Positions 1 to 7,891 of a DNA stretch of 64,000 nucleotides are shown here, in pieces. The stretch comes from Myroides sp. JBRI-B21084 (lineage in GTDB: Bacteria > Bacteroidota > Bacteroidia > Flavobacteriales > Flavobacteriaceae): contig NZ_CP120653.1 in the NCBI RefSeq assembly GCF_030545015.1, positions 62,001-126,000 of the forward strand, given 5' to 3'. A program made the position numbers and the translations under genes. Below the pieces are notes generated by a model, which did not search any database, was not told the DNA's origin, and saw nothing but the letters and a program-made list of their open reading frames with translations. The number at the start of each line of letters is the position of its first letter. Position 1 is the stretch's first letter.

Positions 1-289
1 GAATTATTGGTAGTAAAAAGGTACGAGTAAGGTAAACAACTGCAATGGATGGAACACCAAAAATAAAAACGGTTTTAAAATCTACGGTGTTTTGAAGTGC
101 GTTTCTTGTTCCACCTATTAAAGCGGTGCTGCCTACAACAAAAAGTGAGTAAGTTGTTGCTAAAATAGGGTTAACACCTATAATGTATACTAAAATGGGT
201 ACCGTAAGTATTGATCCACCACTGCCAATTAAGCCTAAAGAGATACCTACTAAAGTGGCTAAAAAATAGCCTAATATATTTGTTGCCAT
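1..289 (-). CDS. TauE/SafE-family membrane permease, N-terminal part (runs off the window)
   Basis: The minus strand from an ATG at 289 stays open to the window edge, giving about 96 residues beginning MATNILGYFLATLVGISLG. It shows hydrophobic segments separated by the glycine-rich GLIGSGGSILTVPILVY stretch, which is typical of TSUP (TauE/SafE) permeases that move sulfite, sulfonates or other small organic anions across the inner membrane. The second half (FKTVFIFGVPSIAVVYLTR) begins another membrane helix. The C-terminal half of the gene lies outside the window, so the substrate cannot be inferred. It lies about 100 bases downstream of rsmG on the same strand. Confidence 0.8.
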   Translation of the reverse strand, partial: MATNILGYFLATLVGISLGLIGSGGSILTVPILVYIIGVNPILATTYSLFVVGSTALIGGTRNALQNTVDFKTVFIFGVPSIAVVYLTRTFLLPII

Positions 290-393
290 ACTATTGTATT
301 AAGTAGGGCAAAAGTAGTTTGTAAAAAAAAGGGTGGCAGTAACATATGTTACAATTGCCCCTTTTTTTTTTAAAATAGTTATTAAAGTATCAT

Positions 394-1023
394 TTAAACC
401 TTATATTTTAAAGGTAAATGCACGACTTTTTTAGTTTCGAAAAATTCGTTCGAAAAAAAGTCACTTAAGTTATAAAGTGTAGCTTTAGGGAAATCTTTAA
501 GTTCTTCTGTTAAATCGCCACCTTTTAAATACAAAATTCCGTTTTCTAAATCGTGTAACGATTGTTTTTTGGTTTTGCCTTTAACCCACGATACAAAATC
601 AGGCATGTTTGTAACTGCGCGACTCACAATAAAATCGAATTTTTCAGTAACCAATTCGGCTCTTTTTTGTTCGGCTTTTAAATTTTTAAGGTTTAAAGCA
701 GCAGCAACTTCTTGCACTACTTTAATTTTTTTTGCAATAACATCAATTGCATAAAAATTAGTTTCGGGAAATAAAATAGCTAAAGGTATTGCCGGAAAAC
801 CGCCACCTGTACCAACATCCATTACCGATGCATTTGGTTTAAACATCATTATTTTAGCAATGCCTAACGAGTGTAAAACGTGTTTGGTGTACAATTCATC
901 AATATCTTTTCTTGATATTACATTTATTTTTGCGTTCCAATCTTGATACAAATCGTTTAATTGCTGAAATTGGTTTATTTGTGTTTCAGTTAAATTAGGA
1001 AATTGTGCTAAAATTTCATCCAT
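394..1023 (-). CDS. rsmG: 16S rRNA (guanine-527-N7)-methyltransferase RsmG
   Basis: A protein of 209 residues, the usual RsmG size. The SAM-binding motif I is MDVGTGGGFP at residues 68-77, followed by an acidic beta-2 end (AIDVIAKK, about 92-99) and the family motif VSRAVTNM at about 133-140. The family methylates N7 of G527 in 16S rRNA in the cytoplasm, using SAM; loss of function in other bacteria gives low-level streptomycin resistance. It is transcribed alone, divergent from the aminotransferase at 1173, with an AT-rich gap of about 150 bases between them. Confidence 0.95.
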   Translation of the reverse strand: MDEILAQFPNLTETQINQFQQLNDLYQDWNAKINVISRKDIDELYTKHVLHSLGIAKIMMFKPNASVMDVGTGGGFPAIPLAILFPETNFYAIDVIAKKIKVVQEVAAALNLKNLKAEQKRAELVTEKFDFIVSRAVTNMPDFVSWVKGKTKKQSLHDLENGILYLKGGDLTEELKDFPKATLYNLSDFFSNEFFETKKVVHLPLKYKV

Positions 1024-1172
1024 AAACTTTAATTTTTTACAAAAGTACAGTTTTAGTTTTGTAAAAGCAGAATATTTAATTTGTAATGAGTTAATTTTTA
1101 TTAATTATTAAAAATACATTCCGATTATTTGCATCATAATAATTACCTTTGAAGTTATAAATTATAAAAGGA

Positions 1173-2363
1173 ATGAGTGCAAACGCGTTATCAGATAGAA
1201 TTAATAATTTATCTGTTTCACAAACATTAGCTATGGCAGCTAAAGCCCGCGAATTAACAGCATTGGGTAAAGATATTATTAGTTTAAGTTTAGGCGAACC
1301 CGATTTTAATACGCCCGATTTTATTAAAGAAGCTGCTAAAACAGCAATTGATGAAAATTGGAGTAACTATCCGCCTGTTGATGGTTATTTAGAACTTAAA
1401 AATGCCATTATTAATAAGTTTAAACGCGATAATGATTTAGAATACCAACCTGCAAATATTGTGGTTTCAACAGGTGCTAAACAATCATTATACAACATTG
1501 CACAAGCCATGATAAATGATGGCGATGAAGTAATTTTACCTGCACCTTATTGGGTAAGTTACTACGAAATTGTGAAAATGGCAGGTGGTGTTCCAGTGGT
1601 TGTACCTACAACAGTTGATTCTGATTTTAAAATGACAGCAGCTCAACTTCAACAAGCCATTACTCCTAAAACAAAAATGATGTGGTTTAGTTCGCCATGT
1701 AATCCGTCGGGTTCAGTTTATAGCAAAGAAGAACTAACTGTATTGGTTGAAGTTTTAAATAAGCATGAGCAAATTTATGTGGTTTCTGATGAAATTTACG
1801 AACACATAAATTTTACAGGTAGTTATTGCAGTATTGGTTCGTTACCAGGTATGTTAAACAGAACCATTACAGTGAATGGTGTTGCAAAAGCATTTGCTAT
1901 GACAGGTTGGCGTATTGGTTATATTGGCGCACCTGAATTTATTGCAAAAGCTTGTACAAAATTACAAGGACAAGTAACTAGTGGTGCAAATTCAATTGCA
2001 CAACGCGCAACAATTGCGGCTTTAAATGCTAATCCTTCTGAAATTAATTATATGGTTGATGCTTTTCATAAGCGTAGAGATTTAGTTATGCAGTTGGTAA
2101 ACGATATCCCTGGCTTAAAAGTAAATATGCCCGAGGGTGCTTTTTATGTTTTTCCCGATGTATCGTACTTTTTTGGTAAAACACTTAATGGCGTAGAAAT
2201 AAAAGATGCTGATGATTTAGCGTTGTATTTATTAGAATATGCAAATGTAGCCACAGTTACAGGTGCGGCTTTTGGTAATCCAAATTGTATTCGTTTATCA
2301 TATGCAACTAGCGAAGATGTTTTAATTGAAGCTTTTAAACGTATTAAGGCAGTTTTGTCTTAA
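1173..2363 (+). CDS. PLP-dependent class I aminotransferase (aspartate aminotransferase type)
   Basis: A protein of 396 residues, full length for class I/II fold-type I aminotransferases. Visible motifs are GEPDF (41-45), the NPSG loop with Asn177, Asp206 (SDEIYE) contacting the pyridine nitrogen, and the Schiff-base Lys239 in VAKAFAMTGWRIG, followed by the phosphate-binding Arg. The family transfers an amino group between aspartate (or aromatic/prephenate donors) and 2-oxo acids. The sequence resembles the Ib subgroup of aspartate aminotransferases, but substrate preference is not decidable here. A flavobacterial -7 box (TACCTTTG, 1144-1151) precedes the ATG and a strong hairpin terminator follows the stop. 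Confidence 0.93.
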   Translation: MSANALSDRINNLSVSQTLAMAAKARELTALGKDIISLSLGEPDFNTPDFIKEAAKTAIDENWSNYPPVDGYLELKNAIINKFKRDNDLEYQPANIVVSTGAKQSLYNIAQAMINDGDEVILPAPYWVSYYEIVKMAGGVPVVVPTTVDSDFKMTAAQLQQAITPKTKMMWFSSPCNPSGSVYSKEELTVLVEVLNKHEQIYVVSDEIYEHINFTGSYCSIGSLPGMLNRTITVNGVAKAFAMTGWRIGYIGAPEFIAKACTKLQGQVTSGANSIAQRATIAALNANPSEINYMVDAFHKRRDLVMQLVNDIPGLKVNMPEGAFYVFPDVSYFFGKTLNGVEIKDADDLALYLLEYANVATVTGAAFGNPNCIRLSYATSEDVLIEAFKRIKAVLS

Positions 2364-2392
2364 AAAAATAAGAACATATTATATAATAGTTT

Positions 2393-2419
2393 AACCTCCC
2401 TTTTTTAGGAGGTTTTTTT
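2393..2419 (+). terminator. Rho-independent terminator after the aminotransferase gene
   Basis: A perfect 7-bp stem (aacctcc / ggaggtt) with a short loop is followed by a run of seven T. It closes the aminotransferase unit 30 bases after its stop and lies on the left side of the restriction-modification island. Confidence 0.85.
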
Positions 2420-2615
2420 GTAGAACAAATTCTTCTTTGTGATGTCCGTTACTTTAAGAAATATGTTTTTTGCTACAAGTTTTAGTGGGTTTTAGAAGTG
2501 GCGGGGGTGTTTTGTGCGGAGGCTTGCGTTTGTATAAAACAGTTGGGGCTAAATTTTTTACAAAAAAAAAAATTAAAAAAATGTAGTACATTTAGCATTT
2601 TAAAATTTAACATAT

Positions 2616-4226
2616 ATGCCAACACTCAATTGGATAGGAAAAGACAAAGTAATTAACCATCATCAAGATGTACCTTATAAAGTTTTAGAACAGCAATATA
2701 CGTATAGCAATGGTTCAGAACACACTTTTAATTTCCCTCCTTTGGAGGGGTGTCCGCAGGACGGGGTGGTTCATAGTGAAAACAAAATTATTCATGGAGA
2801 TAACCTTGAAGCTTTAAAGAGTTTGCTACCACAATATGAGGGCAAAATAAAGTGTATTTATATTGACCCTCCTTACAATACAGGAAATGAAGGCTGGGTT
2901 TATAATGATAATGTAAATGACCCTAAAATTAAAAAGTGGTTAGGACAAGTTGTTGGAAAAGAAAGTGAAGATTTATCTAGGCATGACAAGTGGTTGTGTA
3001 TGATGTACCCCAGATTAAAGTTACTTCATAAATTATTAGCTGATGATGGTGTAATATTTATTTCATTGGATGATAATGAATTTGCAAACTTGAAACTAAT
3101 TTGTGATGAGATTTTTGGTATTTATAATTTTTTAAATGATGTAATTTGGCAACATAGCATACAACCAAAAGGTTATCTTGGGAAATTTTCAATACATCAT
3201 AATCATACTTTAGTTTACTCAAAAAACACAAGTTTTATTCTTGGAAATTTAGAAAGAACAGATGAACATAACAAAGCTTATTCAAATCCTGACAATGACC
3301 CAAGAGGAAAATGGAGAACAGGTGATGTTAGAAATGCATTATATAGACCTAATTTAATTTATGATATTCAAACTCCTTCAGGTAAAATAATTAAACCTCC
3401 AAAAAATGGTTGGAGATGGAGTAAAGAAACTTTAAATGAAAAGATTGAAACAAAAGAGATTTTCTTCAATAAAGATGAAACTAATATTGTAAGAAAAATT
3501 TATTTGACAAATGTTGAAGGAAGAGCACCTGAAACAATTTGGTTTGGTCAAGATGTAGGAACTACAAGAGATGCGAATAAAACACTAAAAGAGATATTCC
3601 ATAACGAAGATATTCCATTTGACACACCAAAACCAGTAAATTTAATAGGTAGAATTTTAGAAATATCAACTGATAAAAACTCTATAATCCTCGATTCTTT
3701 TGCAGGTTCAGGCACAACAGCTCATGCTGTTTTAAACCTAAACAAACAAGATGGAGGTAACAGGAAATTCATTTTAATTGAAATGGAGAATTATGCCAGC
3801 ACTATTACAGCTGAAAGAGTAAAAAGAGTAATTAAGGGTTATGGTACAGAAGCTAAACCTATAGAGGGAACAGGTGGCCATTTTAGTTTTTATGAGTTAG
3901 GAGAACCTATATTTTTAGAAAATGATTTATTAAATGAAGCCATTGGCATAGAAAAAATTCATGAGTATGTGTGGTTTTCAGAAACAAAATCTAGTTATAC
4001 AAAGCAAGAGGAACAATACTTACTTGGATTAAAAGAGCAAACTGCTTACTATTTCTATTATGATGCAAATGCTATGACCACATTAGATGAAAGTTTTTTA
4101 AGAAAATTAAAAACTAAAGCAGAGCAGTATATAATTTATGCAGATAATTGTTTGTTAGATGAAAAACTAATGAGTAAATATCACATTATTTTCAAAAAAA
4201 TACCTAGAGATATAACAAGGTTTTAG
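2616..4226 (+). CDS. mod: Type III restriction-modification system DNA methyltransferase (Mod)
   Basis: A protein of 536 residues. The catalytic motif IV DPPYNTG is at 84-90 and the SAM-binding FAGSG motif is at 362-366. The catalytic motif therefore comes first, which is the beta-class amino-methyltransferase order, with the target-recognition region between (about 150-340). Mod recognises the site, modifies adenine on one strand, and is required for cleavage by Res. Oddity: residues 40-52 (FPPLEGCPQDGVV) are encoded by a 40-bp palindromic repeat (2733-2772) related to repeats around 47.4-48.2 kb, inserted in frame ahead of the SAM/catalytic domain. The next gene starts 2 bases after the stop. 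Arginine is mostly AGA, unlike the neighbouring chromosome, which suggests acquisition by transfer. Confidence 0.92.
   Translation: MPTLNWIGKDKVINHHQDVPYKVLEQQYTYSNGSEHTFNFPPLEGCPQDGVVHSENKIIHGDNLEALKSLLPQYEGKIKCIYIDPPYNTGNEGWVYNDNVNDPKIKKWLGQVVGKESEDLSRHDKWLCMMYPRLKLLHKLLADDGVIFISLDDNEFANLKLICDEIFGIYNFLNDVIWQHSIQPKGYLGKFSIHHNHTLVYSKNTSFILGNLERTDEHNKAYSNPDNDPRGKWRTGDVRNALYRPNLIYDIQTPSGKIIKPPKNGWRWSKETLNEKIETKEIFFNKDETNIVRKIYLTNVEGRAPETIWFGQDVGTTRDANKTLKEIFHNEDIPFDTPKPVNLIGRILEISTDKNSIILDSFAGSGTTAHAVLNLNKQDGGNRKFILIEMENYASTITAERVKRVIKGYGTEAKPIEGTGGHFSFYELGEPIFLENDLLNEAIGIEKIHEYVWFSETKSSYTKQEEQYLLGLKEQTAYYFYYDANAMTTLDESFLRKLKTKAEQYIIYADNCLLDEKLMSKYHIIFKKIPRDITRF
2733..2772 (+). repeat. REP-like palindromic element inserted in frame in mod
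   Basis: A 40-bp element with two adjacent hairpins, ccctcc-ttt-ggaggg and gtcc-gca-ggac, ending in the tail ggggtggttc. The same architecture and tail occur in the intergenic repeats at 47475-47518, 48090-48130 and 48133-48171. Here it is read through as 13 codons without disrupting the frame. It is GC-rich compared with its surroundings. Confidence 0.85.
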
Positions 4227-4228
4227 AT

Positions 4229-5221
4229 ATGGAAGAAAACTTAAATAAATTTATTTTATATACTGCTCCAAGTGGAGAAGTACGAGTTGATGTTTTACTT
4301 CAAAATGAATCTGTTTGGTTAACTCAAAAAGCTATAGCAGAATTATTTGGAGTGCAAGTGCCAGCAATTAGCAAACACTTTAAGAATATTTTTGAAGAAG
4401 GAGAGCTTATTGAAACTTCAGTTATTTCCAAAATGGAAACAACTGCATCAGATGGGAAAAAATATGTAACAAATTATTATAACCTTGATGCTATTATTTC
4501 AGTTGGATATCGTGTAAATTCTACAAAAGCTACACAATTTAGAATTTGGGCAACCAAAACCTTAAAAGAATATATTATAAAAGGGTTTGTATTAGATGAT
4601 GATAGACTAAAACAAGGAAATGCACTTTTTGGTAAAGATTACTTTAAAGAACTTTTACAAAGAGTTCGCTCTATTAGAGCCAGTGAAAGAAGAATTTACC
4701 AACAAGTTACCGATATTTTTGCTGAATGCTGTATTGATTATGATAAGAATTCAGAAATTACCAAAAACTTTTATGCTATGATTCAGAATAAGTTTCATTT
4801 TGCCATTACAGGTAAAACAGCTGCTGAAATTATTTATAGCAAAGCCAATAAGCAAGCAGATAAAATGGGACTTACCACTTGGAAAAACAGTCCAGATGGT
4901 AGGGTCTTAAAACAAGATGTCGTAATTGCTAAAAATTACTTAGAAGAAAAAGAAATTAAGCAATTAGAAAGAACTGTAACCTCTTATTTTGATTATATTG
5001 AAGGTTTAATAGAACGAGAAAACACATTTACCATGGCAGGTTTAGCTGAAAGTGTGAACAAATTTTTAAACTTTAATGATTATAAAATTTTGCAAGGCAA
5101 AGGTAAAGTATCAAAAATACAAGCAGATAAAAAAGCATTAAAAGAATATGAGGTTTTTAATAAAACTCAAAAAATAATTTCTGATTTTGATAAAGAAATT
5201 AAGAAATTAAATAAAAAATAA
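4229..5221 (+). CDS. RhuM-family protein embedded in the type III R-M operon
   Basis: A protein of 330 residues matching the RhuM ('virulence RhuM') family by its N-terminal pattern: SGEVRVDVLLQNESVWLTQ, then LFGVQVPAISKHFKNIF, a helix-turn-helix-like segment, and YNLDAIISVGYRVNS (about 90-105). The family has no firmly established biochemical role and recurs in restriction and defence islands. It starts 2 bases after mod and ends 2 bases before res, so the three genes are probably translationally coupled. That position suggests an accessory or regulatory part of the R-M system (inference). The C-terminal half is helical and lysine-rich and shows no catalytic motif I recognise. Confidence 0.85.
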   Translation: MEENLNKFILYTAPSGEVRVDVLLQNESVWLTQKAIAELFGVQVPAISKHFKNIFEEGELIETSVISKMETTASDGKKYVTNYYNLDAIISVGYRVNSTKATQFRIWATKTLKEYIIKGFVLDDDRLKQGNALFGKDYFKELLQRVRSIRASERRIYQQVTDIFAECCIDYDKNSEITKNFYAMIQNKFHFAITGKTAAEIIYSKANKQADKMGLTTWKNSPDGRVLKQDVVIAKNYLEEKEIKQLERTVTSYFDYIEGLIERENTFTMAGLAESVNKFLNFNDYKILQGKGKVSKIQADKKALKEYEVFNKTQKIISDFDKEIKKLNKK

Positions 5222-5223
5222 AA

Positions 5224-7887
5224 ATGGAGCTAAAGCCATACCAACAAGACGTAATAAAAGATTTAGAAAATTACCTTTCTTATCTACAACAACATACCAA
5301 TCCAGCTAAAGCTTTTAATGAGTTTTGGACTGACAGAGTGGGTGCGTATAATCCACTTACTCAAACAGGAATGAAACCTTACAAAGACAATATTCTTGGA
5401 GCAGTACATATTGCTGTAAAAGTTCCAACTGCTGGTGGTAAAACTTTCATAGCTTGTAATGCCTTGTACACTATAAATAAATTTTTCAATCAAGGAAATG
5501 CAAAAGCTGTGGTTTGGCTTGTGCCTTGGAGTAATTTGCTACAACAAACTTATAATAATTTGAATAACTCAAGTCATCCTTACAGGGAAAAAATCAATAG
5601 TTTGTTTAGTCATAAAGTTGAAGTATATCAAAAAGACCAACTATTACAAGGAGCAAATTTTAATCCAACTTCTGCAACAGAGCAATTGAATATTTTTGTT
5701 TTGAATTTTAGTAGTTTACGAATTGATAAAGCTAAAAAAGAAGACAGAAAGATATTTCAAGAAAATGGTGCTTTAGAAGCTTTTAGAGACACTATTATAA
5801 ACAAAGATTTAGTACTTGAAGATACAGATGAAACTGCTTTAATCAATGTTATAAGAAGTTTAAATCCTATTGTAATTGTAGATGAAAGCCACAATGCAGA
5901 AAGTGATTTGAGTGTGGAAATGCTTAAAAACTTAAACCCCTCTTTAGTTTTGGATTTAACAGCTACACCAAAGGAGAACAGTAATATTATCAGTTTTGTT
6001 AGTACTTTAAAATTAAAGCAAGAGCATATGGTAAAATTGCCTGTAGTAGTATATAATCATCACAAGAAAGAAGAAGTTATCAATAGTGCATTACATCTTC
6101 AAAGACAACTAGAATTATTAGCCAAAGAAGAAGAAACTATCACAGGAAAATATATTAGACCAATCATTTTATTTCAGGCTCAATCTAATATCAAAGGAAA
6201 GGATAATACAACTTTTCAAAAAATTAAAGAGCAATTAGTTAAGTTAAGAATACCAGAAGAACAAATCAAAATCAAAGTTAGTGGTATTGATGAGTTAAAA
6301 GGAATTAATCTAATGGATAGAAATTGTCCTGTTAGATATATAATAACTGTAAATGCACTTAAAGAGGGTTGGGATTGTCCTAATGCATACATATTAGCAT
6401 CTTTAGCTGACAAATCTTCTCCTGTAGAAGTAGAACAAATTTTAGGTAGAGTTTTAAGACAGCCTTATGTAACCAAACATAATAGTCCTTTATTAAATAT
6501 GTCATTTGTACTAACTGCATCTACTAGATTCAATGATACCTTAGACAATATTGTAAAAGGATTACAAGATGCTGGATTTTCTAAAGAAGATTATTTTGCA
6601 GAGGAATTACCAGAACCAAAATTAACTAATGAAGAAATTTTACAACAAGATTTGTTTGAAAATCCTGTTGTAACAGAAGTTAAATCTGATGATGATTTTA
6701 ATATAAATGCTATTGACTTTAACCCTGATGAAGAGGTTACATTAGAAAGCTATACAAATAATATAACAGTTATAGGACATATTACTGAAAAAGCTGTATT
6801 AGAGAGTAAAGTTTTTGAAGAAAAAGTAAACAGCATAGAGATTGATGATAATACCACCTTTTTTACAGAAGTTATGAAGCAAACTCCAAAAAGATATGTA
6901 ATAGATAAACAATTTGAATCTTTTACAAAAACTATTGTATTACCTCAATTTTTCTTAAAGACTGAAACAGATGAATTAGCTCAAAATATTTTATTTGAAG
7001 AACTTACAGAAAGTGATTATTTACTAAACAAAAATAGTTTACTCAAAGGTTTCAACTTGCTAGAGTGTGATACTAAAATTAATTTTGATGAAATTTCAGC
7101 TGAGATTTATTCTGTAGATTTTGATAGTAGCAAAGGAACTGCAACAGCTAATAAAGTTTCACAAAGAGCAAAAAATATATTGGTAGATACTATTTTGTCT
7201 AAACCAAAAGAAAACCAGATTAAAGATGTAAGTAAATTTATTGTAAGCAAATTAGGTGATATGACACCTATATCAGAGCATGACTTAAAGCGTTATGTAG
7301 GTAGAGTATTTGAAAGTTTATCAAATGACCAAATTAGAGATATCATCAATAATGAATTTATCTATATTCAGAAAATTAAAAACAAAATCAATGACTTAAG
7401 TTCTGCATATTCAAAAGAAAGATTTAAGATATTACTTGATTCTAATGAGGTTTTTGTAAAAGAGAATTTTTCATTTAGTGAAAGTATTAACCCTATCAAC
7501 TTGAGTACTGCAATTGGGAAATCATTATATGAACGTGAAGATACTATGAATGGATTTGAACAAGATATGATTATGACCATTGCAACAATGGAAAACATAG
7601 TATTTTGGCACAGAAACTTAACACGTGGTAAAGGCTTTTTTATTAATGGATATTATAGAGACCACTACCCTGACTTTATCATTTACACTCAAAAAGGGAA
7701 CATTGTTTTAATAGAAACTAAGGGAGACCATTTGGATAATGATGATAGTAAGGATAAAAATAAATTAGGCAAAATTTGGGCTGAAAAATCAGGAGAGAAA
7801 TACAAGTATTTTATGGTTTTTCAAACTAAAAATGTAGAAGATTGCTATACAGCAAATACAATAATTGAAGTTTTAAAGAGGTTGTAG
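5224..7887 (+). CDS. res: Type III restriction endonuclease subunit (Res), SF2 helicase-nuclease
   Basis: A protein of 887 residues. Superfamily 2 motifs are in order: Walker A-like TAGGKT (69-74), motif II DESH (220-223), motif III TATP (246-249), and motif VI QILGRVLR (about 405-412). The C-terminal PD-(D/E)xK nuclease is visible as YPDFII (about 815) and IETKGDHL (about 831). Res uses ATP to communicate between two inversely oriented Mod sites and cuts nearby DNA, and it acts only in complex with Mod. Both activities look intact, so the system is probably functional. The AAA ATPase gene starts 4 bases downstream. Confidence 0.93.
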   Translation: MELKPYQQDVIKDLENYLSYLQQHTNPAKAFNEFWTDRVGAYNPLTQTGMKPYKDNILGAVHIAVKVPTAGGKTFIACNALYTINKFFNQGNAKAVVWLVPWSNLLQQTYNNLNNSSHPYREKINSLFSHKVEVYQKDQLLQGANFNPTSATEQLNIFVLNFSSLRIDKAKKEDRKIFQENGALEAFRDTIINKDLVLEDTDETALINVIRSLNPIVIVDESHNAESDLSVEMLKNLNPSLVLDLTATPKENSNIISFVSTLKLKQEHMVKLPVVVYNHHKKEEVINSALHLQRQLELLAKEEETITGKYIRPIILFQAQSNIKGKDNTTFQKIKEQLVKLRIPEEQIKIKVSGIDELKGINLMDRNCPVRYIITVNALKEGWDCPNAYILASLADKSSPVEVEQILGRVLRQPYVTKHNSPLLNMSFVLTASTRFNDTLDNIVKGLQDAGFSKEDYFAEELPEPKLTNEEILQQDLFENPVVTEVKSDDDFNINAIDFNPDEEVTLESYTNNITVIGHITEKAVLESKVFEEKVNSIEIDDNTTFFTEVMKQTPKRYVIDKQFESFTKTIVLPQFFLKTETDELAQNILFEELTESDYLLNKNSLLKGFNLLECDTKINFDEISAEIYSVDFDSSKGTATANKVSQRAKNILVDTILSKPKENQIKDVSKFIVSKLGDMTPISEHDLKRYVGRVFESLSNDQIRDIINNEFIYIQKIKNKINDLSSAYSKERFKILLDSNEVFVKENFSFSESINPINLSTAIGKSLYEREDTMNGFEQDMIMTIATMENIVFWHRNLTRGKGFFINGYYRDHYPDFIIYTQKGNIVLIETKGDHLDNDDSKDKNKLGKIWAEKSGEKYKYFMVFQTKNVEDCYTANTIIEVLKRL

Positions 7888-7891
7888 AAGT

